Shown: piece by piece, positions 23,713-36,127 of the stretch
Numbering within the stretch: position 1 is the stretch's first letter
How the letters are laid out: each line of letters starts with the position of its first letter
Assembly (NCBI GenBank): GCA_038373885.1
Contig: JAWZYV010019475.1
Span: forward strand, 346,001-410,000
Direction of reading: 5' to 3'
DNA: 64,000 nt
DNA from: Cheiracanthium punctorium
Taxonomy: Eukaryota; Arthropoda; Arachnida; Araneae; Cheiracanthiidae
The notes under the pieces: generated by a model
Seen by the model: the letters and a program-made list of their open reading frames with translations, nothing else
Told to the model about the DNA's origin: nothing
Database searches by the model: none
Program-made: the position numbers and the translations under genes

Positions 23713-24402
23713 CAGGGTGCCCCGAAAAGGCGGTAACATGCTTTAATCCTTTATCTGGTAGACATAACTGGGCAATATAACTTGAAAAAAATACTCAGGT
23801 GAGAAAAAAGACTAAGCATTAAGAAAAAAATTTTCACGTGAATTTTGAAAAAATAAAACTTTTTAATTTGTATACGACCCCGTACAAAAAATTCCCAGTT
23901 AGTAAAATGTACCCCATACACTAAATTTGAGAATTATATCCTTAAAAGTGTCAAAGGTATGTAGATAAATATAAACCACTTCTCAATGGCTCTCGAAGTG
24001 AAAAATAACATCGAATGATCGCATTTCAGGGATCGTACAGAAATTGCGAAAGAAAGTATATTTTTTCAACTCTAGCAATAAACGTTTACATTCAAATTAA
24101 TATATAGTCCACGATCATCTTTGTAGATATCTCTGAGACGTTTTGTGATGAAACTCTGAAATTTTGTGAAACACCTCATTAGTGTATGAAGCATATTTTA
24201 CTAATTGGGAATATTTTTTGTTACGGGCGGCTGTATACAAATTTAAAAAGTGTAACTTTTTGAAAGATAACGTATGAATTTTTTTTTTTAACGTAGTCTC
24301 TTCTCCTACTTCATTTTGAGCATTTTTTTTGAGCTTTTATTGCATACGTGTCTCTAATAGATAAAGAAGTAAAGAGTGTTATGGCTTTTTTGGGACAGCC
24401 TA
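23713..24402. mobile_element. Snapback element with long TIRs of about 200 bp (family M)
   Basis: CAGGGTGCCCCGAAAAGGCG at the left is mirrored by TAGGCTGTCCCAAAAAAGCC read inward from the right, and pairing continues through tttaaatttgtatac and attcccagttagtaaaatgt. TA-like flanks suggest a Tc1/mariner-type MITE. A relative is at about 49960-50537. Confidence 0.75.
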
Positions 24403-24405
24403 CAT

Positions 24406-26883
24406 TAGGGTGTCTTGGAAAATACCAATGTCTGAAAATGTTTGCTCCCCGGAGTTTTTCTGGTTCCTTTTGGTGTGAAATTACAATGTGTGAAATTTGA
24501 AGTCTCTAGGTCCACGTTTGAGTTTGCCTGTAAGGCCTTAAAGTTAAAAAAACAGCGAAAAACATAAATTTTGTAATAATTTAAAAAGTTTTATAAACAT
24601 GTTCCTTCAACTTAAGGAAATAATTTTTTACAAGTTATAATCTAAAAAAATTATCTATGTATAAAAATATAGTGCATATCAAGTGCAATCACAACAAGAA
24701 ATAATTAATTAATGCTGAAATTGAAGAAAAATAAGCGATAGTACTATGCATTTGAGTTTGCCTGTAAGGGCAAGATTGAAATTTTCTTGGGGAAAATGCG
24801 TCATTTTCGGGTTTATTTTCTTTTTCAACATTTTTCCTGCATTTGAATTTAATTTTAGGAGTTCTTAAGTCTTAAAAAAGTACGGATTCGCATATAACTA
24901 AGATTCATATAAATTGTAAGCACAGAAGAAATTACTTACTCAAGAATGAAAACGGAAAAATCAACTCCCTTCATATTCATTGAACTTTATTCTCGTACTG
25001 ATTATAAATGTATATAAATATAAGAATATAACACTGGAAGTATTAGAACATTGCTATATATTTTGGCACAGTAACAAAATGCTAGCGGGAAAAAACCAAC
25101 AAAAAATATACATTTTAGGAATACGGCCAAATTTTAAACTGAGTAAAAATTCAAGTAATCTATTGTAAAGTAAAATGAAACTCCTATGTAAGTGCACTTA
25201 GCATAATTTTATTATTTCTTGTATATGTATTTAATAACATTATATTACATCAGAAATACAGAAGATTGTTTAAAATCTTACAAATGTTTTAAATAGGATT
25301 TGGTGAAGGTTGGTGCTGATTTACTAGATTGTTCAACTGACTGTAGCAAACACTGCCTCTGTTCTTCATCCTTCGTAATTTTCTGAGAAAAATCCTGCAC
25401 CAGCTTGACTCCACGTTCTGCTATATCGTTTACGACTTTTAAGTTTTTACAAATAATTTTATTACATTATAGTCAGCATCCTCTTCCCAAGTCAATGGAC
25501 ATTTTTTCAGCCAGGATCCATTCTACTTAAATATTTCAAAAAGTAGTCATGAGCTGATTCCTACTAGTTGAAATAATTTTGTTTGTAAATTTAAATTTAG
25601 GAATACAGGAAGGCCCTTTGATAACGTTATCAATTCATTCTTGAATTTTATCAATGAAGAGGTGATTTTTTTCTGCTCTCTTACAGATATCTTTTTTTTT
25701 TTTTTAAGAGAGAAAATGGTATTGTCTCCTCTGCCAAATACCACAAGTGTTGATTTAAGGCTGTCAGAGCAGCCTCAGTATAGATAGCTTTGTACCTGTT
25801 CAAACTATGCGAAAGCATAATGTCATTCACAGGAGCATCTGCAGCTTTTGGAGCATTCAACCAGCACTTAATATAAATAAGAGAATGAAAAAGGCAAATT
25901 CTACACAGTTTTTCAACTTTTTCTGGATCATAACCCAATTGCTCATTAAATGTGTACATGTTTGCTCATAAATTGCTGTTGACATCCATCTTGCTTTATG
26001 GAAAGCTCCAGGCTTTTGTCAGTGAATTCCTGGAGGTGGAATTTTACCTAATATTGTAAGTAAGACTTCCGCACATTCCTCATAGTGTCCACTAAGAAAG
26101 AGCTCCTTCTTTTTGCCCAAAACAAATTTTAAGAATGTGATGGCTTCCTCTTTCAACGATTTTAGCTTTCTGTCACAAACTTCACTCTTTTTGAAATTAT
26201 TTAAATTGATTGAAATAGTTTCCCATTGGGATTGAAACATTTTAAAATCTAAATTATCTGGACTCATAGATTGTCCAAAAATAGACTTCCACACTGCAGA
26301 CTCCATTTGACTCAAAAACATGGTGTCGACAAGCGAAGTAAAATAATTTCTTTTCCAAAATCCACTATTGCAGTTGAGTCAAAGGAAAGGCCAATTATAT
26401 TTTCTGATACACCCCGTTTTTGAGTCAATTGAAAAACTCTTTCTGCTCGTACTTTAGCAGGTATATTTGCAGGTATATTTGCCACCCCTAACAACTTTCC
26501 CTCCATATACTCCGGTATATCAAAAACGTTTGGAGACTGATTTAAATGCATAGTAGTATCGCTTGTTTTTCTTCAGTTTCCGCATAAATTAATTATTTCT
26601 TGTTGTGATTGCACTTGATATGCACTATATTTTTATACATAGATATTTTTTTAAAATTATAACGAGCAAAAATTATTTCCTTAAGCTTAAGGAACATGGT
26701 TATAAAACTTTTTAAATTATTACAAAATTTGCGATTTTTGCATTTTTTGAAAAACTTTAAGGCTTTACAGGCAAACTCAAACGAGACTTCAAATTTCACA
26801 CATTGTAATTTCACACCAAAAGGAACCAGAAAAACCCAGGGGAGCAAATATTTTCAGACATTCGTATTTTCCGAGATACCCTA
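24406..26883 (-). mobile_element. FDTTASNTG-type DNA transposon, decayed copy, exact 8-bp duplication
   Basis: Left end TAGGGTGTCTTGGAAAATAC and right end (reverse complement) TAGGGTATCTCGGAAAATAC open TIRs of about 300 bp. The octamer gcctacat flanks both sides exactly (24398-24405 and 26884-26891). Minus-strand frames between 26551 and 25547 read in order GLSFDSTAIVDFG, ETISINLNNF, a frame with CAEVLLTILGKIPPPGIH, then PGAFHKARWMSTAIYEQ and HLWYLAEETIPFSLL. These match the better kept element at 50583-53604. Stops and frameshifts make it inactive. Confidence 0.85.
25547..26551 (-). pseudogene. Transposase remnant of the 24406-26883 element
   Basis: Four minus-strand pieces (26312-26551, 26019-26321, 25681-25959 and 25547-25744) follow one another with stops and frameshifts between them. 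LSFDSTA corresponds to LFDTTASNTG of the 52 kb copy, a probable catalytic Asp. PGAFHKARWM corresponds to PGAMHQARWM, and HLWYLAEE to HLSYLTDE. The order of these landmarks is the same in both copies. I recall the FDTTASNTG family only as unnamed animal proteins, sometimes labelled cc8L18.2-like. Confidence 0.7.
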
Positions 26884-26984
26884 GCCTACATATTGAGTTG
26901 GGGGAAAAGTTCACTTGCCGAGTTTTTGCACTAGACAGCTTTAGGTGGCATAGATCAGGTAAAACTAATATGATTGGCACATAC

Positions 26985-27131
26985 CAGGCGCGTAGACAGG
27001 AAAATTTTTCGGGGGGGGGGGGATATGAACTTATATGTGTATAAATAGACGGAATTTCTGCACGGCATTAATCTTATGAACACTAATCCAAAAATTTCGG
27101 GGGGGGGGATATATCCCGATATACGCCCCTG
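26985..27131. mobile_element. hAT-type MITE with exact 8-bp duplication
   Basis: CAGGCGCGTAGACAGGAAAA at the left and CGATATACGCCCCTG at the right; the octamer gcacatac flanks both ends exactly (26977-26984 and 27132-27139). Same family as 3850-3992, in the opposite orientation. Inserted in the mariner 5' region. Confidence 0.9.
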
Positions 27132-27750
27132 GCACATACTTACATCATCTGAAAGGTGGTGATTCAAACTACTTTTTTTTTAAGAAAGTGCAGCAATTTG
27201 CCATTCGTGAAGAAAGTTATATCTTAAAATATGAGAGTAAATGAGGAAGAAATTTGATCCATTTTGGAATTCTGAAGGAAAGAATTCAACGCAAGCAGAC
27301 GAGTAAAATTATGCAATTTATGGTGATGATACTGTATCAGAAAGAACATTCCGCTATTGGTTCACTCGCTTTCGTTCTGGAAATTTCGATGTCAAAGGTG
27401 CGCCTGGTGCTGATTGGCTCATGTTTTAAAAAGTAGATGAAATCATGCAAACAGTTCAGGTTCAAAAAGTTTGGATTACGGGCACCCGTAACATCGCTGA
27501 GGAAAGGAACATTGATCCCAAAACTGTTTTAGACCATTTGAAAAAGCCTAGATGAACAAAGAAGCTCAATGTTCGAGTGCCGCATGAACTATCGCAAACA
27601 TCTGAGTGAGCACGTTTCCATCTGCTAATCGCTACCAAAATGCAATGAAATAAACCCATTTTCAAACAAGCGATTGATTACAGAGAAGGTAAAATGAATC
27701 GAGTACGATCAAAATGTGAGTGAAAGATCGCGATGAAATGGAGTGAATTC

Positions 27751-27923
27751 AAGAGCGGCTCCAAGCTGAATTTTCGGAGGGGGCACATTGGACTTTTTAG
27801 ATAGGTCTATGAATTGTTAAAAACGCAAACTGAATGTAAGAAATCGTTCCGGAACGTGTTAAATCCAAGTCCAGCGGGCAAGTGGGCCATGGTCCTTATA
27901 GCCCACATGCTGGAGCCGCCCTT
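27751..27923. mobile_element. MITE with AAGGGCGGCTCCAGC-type ends
   Basis: aagagcggctccaagct at the left and gctggagccgccctt at the right are inverted repeats. The element splits the mariner reading frame between the WSEF and KPSLTPRK blocks. Non-coding. Confidence 0.7.
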
Positions 27924-28089
27924 AGATGGGTCATCGCAAATGGTTGCAAAGCCAAGTTTGACGCCAAGGAAAGCTGTGCTCCGTATTTGGTGAGATTGGA
28001 AAGGTGGATTTGGTGAGATTGGTGAGATTGGATCGTTTGACCAGATTGGCCGCTTGAGGTTCATCTATCGGGATATTATTATTTTTTTA

Positions 28090-28134
28090 TAGTAGCGGTC
28101 TGGAGTTTTGGGATGTCTTCTCCAGATGCTATGT

Positions 28135-28172
<38 letters not shown>

Positions 28173-28225
28173 CTGCTGTAGAATGATTCCTTGATTCGTA
28201 AGTTTAGCCATTTTACTATTATATA
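28090..28225 (+). repeat. SINE fragment and TA microsatellite
   Basis: gcggtctggagttttgggat and tctccagatgctatgtgg match the SINE S body, then a run of about 30 bp of TA follows (28137-28168). Confidence 0.55.
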
Positions 28226-28231
28226 TATATA

Positions 28232-30584
28232 CTAGCTGCGTGCCCGTTCTTCGCACGGTAGGAAACGAAAATTTTCCTTACATGTGTAATTCGAAATTAT
28301 TCGTGATGTGGAATTAAAAAAAAAAGAGCAAAATTATTTGACTCTTAATGTAAAGTTTGTGTCATGAGTACTAACCTGATCATTGCAGTATAATGACTCA
28401 AAAAACTACGTCAGTGTCATTCACTATCAAAAAAGTGGAAAGCTTAATGGTTTGCAGAGAACTCCTGGCTTTCAAAATGTCTTATTTCTACATAATACTG
28501 TTTTTTAGGCTCAAGTTGTAGCATTAAATACCTAAGACACTACATGAAATGGAGCACCATTTATTTCTTTCCGAACATGTACCATATAAGGAAAGTATTG
28601 TAATCATGAAAAAATTCGACTTCGAGATTTTGGTGTATTTACACGTTTTGAGGTCTTCTGAATTCATTTATACTATTTTCAAGAGATGTTTTTAAAATAG
28701 CTGCGCACCCGCTCTTCATACGGGAAGAAGGGAATATTTTACTACTAAAATCATATCTGCATGTGACAAAACAGAATTTCATTTTTAAAAAAGTTCAAGT
28801 AATCTCCTCTGTTGAAATTACTGCGGGATATATTAACGCAAATTAGAATTACTTTTCATTTAGTTGGTGTAAGACAACCGTTGAAAAAGGATAAACACTT
28901 TTAATTTCATGAAATATTTATTAACGTGGTACATTGCGATTTATTCATATTATCTTTACAAATCTAATAATACTACCTATTACGTACATTAATACTATCT
29001 ATACTCGCTTCTCCCTCTTCAAGGCTCCCTTAAAAGAAACAGCTTAGATTATTTGGCCTCAATGGGATCTTGTGATTCTGTGGCGATTCTTTGCAATTTA
29101 CGCATTAGCATAAATAATAATCATTTCACATAATGGTTGCCATTAAAGAAACTCTCCATATATATTTAATTTATACATAGTTTTATAAGATTGGCGTATT
29201 TAGCGCCGCAAACCATTTCATCTTACTGTGGGGAGAAAATATCCAAGGGGTGCCATTTTAAATATCCATGTATCTAATATAGCGATATCTTTTATATCCT
29301 CCATAGTCCTGTCTCCTGAAAAACATCAAACTGTGTAATCTCGAGGAGCTACTTATTCCCATTTTATTTGTGACAGGGCGTTAGAGTTGCAGAGTTTACA
29401 AATTTCACGCATTTTTTTAAATTTATGACGTCACTGTTTGACTGCCGTAAAGGATACCCCGGTAGATTGAGGGAGTTAATTTCGATATTTAGCATAATTG
29501 TTTTCAAACGGTATCATTAAAACTTTGCGTTGGACCTTTATGGAGGAACGTAATTCAACGTGAAAATAAAACTATACTCGCAACCTGCATGCGTATGTTA
29601 GGCAACGCCTGCGCTAAATTAAATGCCAAAAATAAAAATAGTAAATAGAAAAATTTTAATATATCGCGCTTTGAAACGAATTTTGTAACTTTTAAAATGA
29701 ACATTTTCAGCGCCGTGAAAACATTTCAATTTTTAAATAAGCACCGGATTAAAATACCACTTCTAATAATAATAGTGAATTTCTTAGTTTATTTCTACAG
29801 TAAATTTTAATCAAAATATCGTCTCCCTGTGTTGAAAATAGAGCTGGAATAAATGAGTTAAAATTATGGCGTAACGTCGGCGTAGCATTTGACGTCATAG
29901 ATCCTCACTTGCGAATTGAAATTCTGATATCCCATTTAAAAACTCGATTGGTTGAAAAAACCCTTTTTTTTAATCCTTTCTGTGGCAACAACCGAACATA
30001 AATTCTCGTGCCGTGATCGCAATGTAATGAATGGCGTAAGATCGCGTTGATGCTATTAAATTCTAAACATTAGGCTGCATTAAAATTCGTAAAAAATCAT
30101 CTAATTTACATAATTTTTTCGTTTTTATTTTAAAAGAGGGAGAAAAGAATGTTTCACGATTTGTCAAAATATCTAAAAGTTATGACAGATAGAATTCAAG
30201 ATGCGACAGTTTTAAAATTATTTTACGAAAAAAAATCGCGAAGCAGATGTTTAGTAAAAAAATTCCTAAAAATCGGTAAATCATTTTACGTATTCAGAAC
30301 AAACTGTTTTTAAAAGAAAATTTCTTCCTCTATCCGATGATACAAATGCCGTTTTGCTGCGAGCGTAATTTCCGCCGTTATTACGAATTAGGTGAGAAAA
30401 AATGCCAAAAATCGCATAAAACATAAAATAAAAAAAAATCTAGGTCGAATTTTGAAAAAATCGCTTCGAGGTGCACAACTACATATTTACATCTTCCCGA
30501 GTACCAAATTTGGTGTTTCTAGGTGTAGCCGTTTGTCCGTAACGCTGCCGACAGACAGACACCTTCTTTTATAATAAGTAGAGA
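28232..30584 (-). mobile_element. Non-autonomous Helitron, copy 1
   Basis: Read on the minus strand it starts TCTCTACTTATTATAAAAGA and ends in a short hairpin (CGTGC, loop, GCACG) followed by GCAGCTAG, the CTRR-type Helitron terminus. The flanks fit insertion between A and T with no target duplication. It carries no Rep or helicase frame in 2.35 kb. Another copy lies at 59553-61961. Confidence 0.85.
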
Positions 30585-30590
30585 TATATA

Positions 30591-31793
30591 CAGGGTGTCC
30601 AGAGCTAACGCTGTCCAATGGCTATTTCCTAAACCGTTAGTCAGAGACAAATAGTTCCAATTGCAAAAATGCTTTAAATTGTATAATCTATTATATGAGA
30701 AACAATCGAAGTCAATAAATCAAATCCTATAAAAATTACGAAATTTAAATTTTTATACGGTCCCCCGGTCCTATCAGTTGTATTTAGAAAAATTTTCTTT
30801 ATGCAATTTCATGCACAATAAAAAAAATTCGTTCTTCTACAAGCAAAATTCACCGAGTTACAGCTGCTTAAAGTTACAGCACTTTTCGAGCTGCGAAATA
30901 GGGGTTGTATACAAAATGAATTTGAGAAAAAATTATGTACAAGGTTTGAGCTTTGTAATATTTATTAGCAATTTCATTAACTATTTTATGAATATAGATT
31001 GCAATAAAGAAGATTAACATTTAACAATGTGTGCCCAATAAAGTAACATAAAAATATAGCTTATGCTGAAAGTAGAATTTTTTAAACAGGTTTTTTAAAT
31101 GAACTGGCGTTAAATAACTTCCTTCGACTTCAATCTGAATATGCACCCGTACCGAAAAGTCTTCCTGTACTTGGCGTAGCACACTCTTATGTTACACTTC
31201 TGCATGCTACACATATACGATTTAGTAAGTCTGGCCTCAGATAGATTTTAATAGAGCTTGACTATAACCCTCTGCTTGCAGGGCTCGATTATGACCAACA
31301 GGGACCGCGGGCATTGATGGATTTGGGGGGACCCTGATCTATGACATTTGTTTTATTTTTTATTAAATTTTGATATAAAAAATAATATTTCAGAACAACA
31401 TTTGAAATTGGGGGGGGGCTTTCGAGCCGGGGCCCTGAACAAGGTCCCTTACTTAAAATTTCAGTATTTATATGGTCCCTTAACGGTTTACCATACCGGG
31501 GTATTTTTAAACGTGGAAAACTGGCTTAAGTCAAAATGTTTGCTGCTTCATAAATCGATGAATTTTGGTCGTAGAAGGGAATTTTTTTTTTTTTTTATTG
31601 TGCATGAAATTGCATAAAGAAAAAAAATTAAAAATTTAAATTTCTTAATTTTTATAGAAATTGATTTATTGACTTTGACTGCTTCTGATGTAATAGATTA
31701 TACATTTTAAAGCATTTTTGCAATTGGAACTATGTGTCTCTGACTAACGGTTTAGGAAATAGCCATTGGACAGCTTTAGCACTGGACACCCTG
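30591..31793. mobile_element. Long-TIR element flanked by TA (family M-like)
   Basis: CAGGGTGTCCAGAGCTAACG at the left and its partner CAGGGTGTCCAGTGCTAAAG read from the right begin inverted repeats of about 240 bp (tttcctaaaccgttagtcag, ccaattgcaaaaatgcttta and so on). TA borders both ends. The middle contains the repeat also found at 21480-21640. It directly abuts the Helitron end at 30584. Confidence 0.85.
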
Positions 31794-31799
31794 TATATG

Positions 31800-33555
31800 A
31801 ACTAGAATGGGCATGAATCTTAAACAAACAAAAAAATTACAAGACTCACACGTGCTCAAAACAAAATACAGAATATAATTATTAATATAACAGAAAATGA
31901 AATGTAAGAAACATAATATAATATTGATGTATAAGGCAAAGCAAAACATTTATACGAAGATGTGTTATAATTTTATAATAAGGTTTGAGCTAGTGAATAA
32001 TATAGCTTACATAATAAAATTTAGATAACTGTAATATGGACCGAATTATCAAAAGAGAAAGTGGATTTCGCTATAGAACTATGATGAAATAAAATAATTC
32101 AATTTGAATGTCACTAAATTCATAAAACTGCTCAGAAATTATTGAAAACTGTACAGCACAAAAACATGCAAACTTTCAAGGATTTTGGGGGGTTTGTTAC
32201 AGTGGTTAGACTTTAAAGTATGTAAATTGTTTGCAATATCTTTTTCTGTTGTTGTTAGCGCTGAACTAAATATATACATACAAACTTGTATTTTTTTAGG
32301 AAGAAAAATATTTTATTCGCTTATAACTGAACTTACATGTGTAATATATTTATTAAAAATTAATATACATCTAATATTAAGAGACGTAATTGCATTCCTT
32401 TTTATGTTCAGCTTCATACACGTAGTCGTTAACTATGTTTTAAATACAAAATGTTTTCGAATTTAAGATTTCTAACATCAAATGTGATTATAGGACTTAG
32501 GGACAAAATGAAAGAACAGTAGCCCGCCCCCCCCCCATAACTTAGCCACTTACCGTGTTATTTGAATCCGTGTTGTACGAGTCACAAACACGTGATCAGC
32601 ATCAGCAGTGATATCAGGCAATATAGAAACATCTGTCTCGTTCTTTCACCGTGTTGTATGAGACTTTTTTAACGTCTTATAGCGGAAAGATCACAATTAT
32701 TCCGCTGTGTTATACGAATTCGTCTTATATGAACCTGTGTTATAGGGGGTCTACAGTATTCTTCTTGGACATAAACGCGATCACAGCTTCTCACATCCTC
32801 ACATATTTCTTATTTACTTTAAAAAAAAAATTCTTGGGGATTCTCATTCTTACACTTCCAATTTCCGCTTTTGTGATCTTGACGATTTCGACATACCTGC
32901 CCTTTACATTTTTGAACAATATTTCTTTTGTAGGTTCACCGATTGTGCTTCTCTACAACTCATCACTACTCACCGATTCAGCAAGAGCCTCTTTCAAATA
33001 AATTGCAACAGCTAACATGCACAAACGTAGTCTAATTAAAATATATTTCAAAAAATGAAAAGGTTGCACACTAGTAATAACAAATATACTAAAACAAAAA
33101 AGAAAAAAGATGGTATCCATCCGATTCAAAGTCTCACGGTAATTTAATGCAGCTACGCTCACAAATGCAGCTATGCTCATTTGGTTACTGCAGCAATGTA
33201 CTGATGCATGAAAAAGCCACCTAATTCAGTTATTAATATTGTCTATGCAGCGAATATTAATTTTATTATCTCGTTTAGAAATGGGAAATGTAATGATGTA
33301 ACCCACACACAAATTGTGGGTCTATCTATAAGAGTACACTTACATACAATCGCAACAACACCAACAATAAAAACCTCTTTATCAAACATCGACATATCTG
33401 GTTTCTGTAATAACAGAATAATGATGTAATTTTACTACAATTGAATAGAATTAATAATCTGGACTATCTAATTCTCATACATTAAAGTTATAAATTATTA
33501 ATATATAAAATATATTATAGAATAATTAAAACTACATTTAGAATGCATTAAGAAC
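31800..33555. other. AT-rich spacer
   Basis: No gene recognised. 32560-32760 (aacacgtgatcagcatcagc, tatacgaattcgtcttatat) resembles a solitary end of a pogo-like element, ending near ctacagta. Confidence 0.35.
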
Positions 33556-33557
33556 AA

Positions 33558-33797
33558 GGCCTCACCATGGCACAGTGGTTATGCCACTGGAAATGGTAGA
33601 CGGCCGACGTGTGAAACGTCCCTGGTTCGGGTCACATCGCGCGGCTGTTGATCTAACGGTCTGGAATTTCGGCAGATTTTCTTCAGATGTAACGTGACTA
33701 CGCCTTAGAACCCCTTAGAAAGTCCTCCTCCCAAGGCACATCCCCCATCCTTTGCAGATCGCCCTAGCTTAGCGTTGCCATAATCATAATCACAATC
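33558..33797 (+). mobile_element. tRNA-derived SINE (family S)
   Basis: ggcctcaccatggcacagtg, then cctggttcgggtcacatc (B-box-like), ctgttgatctaacggtctgg and gaaagtcctcctcccaaggc. The end is a short (atcataatcaca) simple tail. Confidence 0.8.
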
Positions 33798-33799
33798 AC

Positions 33800-34395
33800 A
33801 TTAAGAAAAAGTATTTAATATTTACAAAATACAGACACTATAAATGCCGGTGAAATTCATCAAAGTTTGAAAGCAAAGCTTTTGGGCAGAACTATAAATC
33901 TATCATTCTTAATCTTTTCAAAGTCGGATCACTCATCATTCTTTTTGGAGCAACTGTCTCTTCTGTACCAAGTTAATCAATTGTTTAAGAAGCAGGGAAT
34001 GCTATTGTCTTTGTGAAACAAAGCATTATCTAGTACTCAAATTCCCTAGGAGCCTTGGCAATGGCCTAAATGATCAAGCGATGAACCAGAAAGAGGTTGT
34101 TGGCATAGGAGTCTGTTAACTTGGCTACAAAATATGAGGCAAACAAAACGAAACTTAGACCCGCTGAACTAAGTTTGGAAATTATTTAGGAATCGTATTC
34201 TTGTTCAGAATATTTATGCAATTACTTTGAAGTTATACGAAAGCGCATGAAATATTGTGTTGTTTTTTCATTGTTAAAAAAATGCAAAACGCAGTTTTTT
34301 TTTTGGTTATTGAATAAAAATAATACAAATGTTTTAGAATTTAAGATTGATAATTTTGAATTTTACTAAATCGAATGAAATCAAAATTAAAGTAT

Positions 34396-34451
<56 letters not shown>

Positions 34452-34797
34452 TTTCGTGATTTTTTGGAATGTTTAATTAATATGGAAAAAATTTATAATA
34501 AAAGAAGCGTTATTGATATTATAAAACTTTTACATCATACCTTTACAAATGTACAGGCATATTATCTAATATTAAAAACTTTCATTTTAGCACTAGATGT
34601 CAAAGCTTTCAGTGTTTTCTAATTCATAAAATTTATATATTTTGACTTCCATTGACATTTAAGCTAAACTTTACCTTGATTTTAGTAAGGTACACGATAC
34701 TTCTTTTTTATTATACATTTATTGGTGTACTCTTCTGTACGGAAGAGAACTTTCTAAATACATATTTAAAAGTAGAATTTAAAATTTTTTATTTTAG

Positions 34798-34855
<58 letters not shown>

Positions 34856-35140
34856 TAATTTTAATTAATTGTAAATGTTCGTAAAATTAGATAAAGTTGT
34901 TCGAGTGACTATCCTAATATCAGCAACCTAAGAAATTTTTCAAATGTTTAGATAGCAAACTGTGGAATAATAACGGTTAAAAGAAAACTTAAAGTTTAAT
35001 ACTTGGAAGAAAATTTATTTTCGTGCAGATAGGGTTATTCTCACACACAGCTCCGATTCGCTAGACCACAGTTTGTAATTACAGTTAATACAACATGACG
35101 TCAATAACGAGCATTCGAAAAAATCGTGTAAATTCGAGCC
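33800..35140. other. AT-rich spacer with two TA microsatellites
   Basis: TA runs lie at about 34398-34445 and 34800-34855. Near 34160 the words acccgctgaact and aag resemble the start of large-subunit rRNA but are far too short to call. No gene seen. Confidence 0.45.
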
Positions 35141-35144
35141 TACC

Positions 35145-35285
35145 GTGCGGCTGTCAGTCTCTGGTGTTTTCGTCGGCTTTCTCATGTAACGTGAATACGT
35201 TAGAACTCCTATAAAAAGTCCTCCAACTAAGGCGGCTTCCCGTAGGTAGATACCTCTCAGTAGGCTTCCATAACACAAAACAAAC
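35145..35285 (+). mobile_element. SINE family S, 5'-truncated body
   Basis: gtgcggctgtcagtctctgg, then tttctcatgtaacgtgaata and taaaaagtcctccaactaag match the body of the 33558 copy in order. Confidence 0.65.
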
Positions 35286-35289
35286 TAAC

Positions 35290-36119
35290 AAAAAAACATT
35301 GTATAAACTGTAGAAATGTTGAGTTCCATACATAGAGTTAGTCCTAGGGTGAAGCGAACGGTGCGACCTCATCGGGTTTTATCTCAATTGAGACGTGAAA
35401 ATAACTTTACCGACAATTTCATTTTTTACAAGTTCAAAACGTTAGTTGATAATGTATTTATTATTTTTCCTTTCCGTTCTTTAGTGGTTTCAGGTAAAAA
35501 CGAATCATGTTTTTGCTTAGATTTTCTAAGAACTCAGGCAAGTCCCTTGTGAGGTGGAAGGGGCGCATTTTTGTACTTCGCACCACTTAGAAAAATACCT
35601 AGGACCAGCTCTAAGACCTGGGACCTAGGTCAAATATGAACCATCAAAATTAAGGGCAATGCCCCTACATTCTGATAGTTCAAATTTAACGTTTAAAAAT
35701 TGCAGTAGGCTTCCGTACACCGTTTTACAAATAGTAAATATAACAATTATATATATTTACTATTTGTAAAAATTATAAATTAAACGTTTCAGGCATAACT
35801 TTTTTAAAAACAGTCTTTTTTTTTGTCAATATCTGCTGGGCCATTTTTATACTACAGATAGTATATTTAATGCATTACACTTAAATGGTTGATATATTTT
35901 GTTATAAGATTCATAATTTTATATTTACGATATAATGATAGCAATCATTTTAAAACAAAAATTACGGAGTATTTTTTAAATATAGCAAGGCAATACAGCG
36001 GACGCTCTTTTTTACAAACCCTTAGGAATTACTCATGTAGCTTGTGAAATCGAAATTTGCAAAATCGAATCATAAAATCGGGAGTGTATTAGAGACACTT
36101 CCTAGTTCGTAAATTCACA
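35290..36119. other. Spacer with a 19-bp perfect hairpin
   Basis: tttacaaatagtaaatata and its exact reverse complement lie at about 35723-35773 around a 9-nt spacer, with weaker pairing (aacgttt) further out. No gene recognised. Confidence 0.45.
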
Positions 36120-36127
36120 AGTGTTCG

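Larger units (their letters stand above)
26892..28060 (+). mobile_element. mariner element, dead, with two MITE insertions
   Basis: The left end attgagttgggggaaaagtt resembles a mariner TIR. Plus-strand broken frames read ERTFRYWFTRFRSGNFDVKG (about 27338-27397), TRNIAEERNIDPKTVLDHLK (about 27484-27543), NVRVPHELSQ, PIFKQAI, and AKPSLTPRKAVLRIW then DWKG (about 27940-28010). These are in the order of a mariner transposase, including the helix-turn-helix region and LTPRK. Stops occur throughout. MITEs at 26985 and 27751 interrupt it, and no right TIR was found. Confidence 0.85.

Noticed and set aside
34150..34175. Short match to the start of large-subunit rRNA (acccgctgaact)
   Set aside because: Only about 12-15 bases agree, with no extension on either side; too short to support an rRNA fragment.
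34398..34858. Open frames made of YIYIYI runs
   Set aside because: These are translations of TA microsatellites, not genes.
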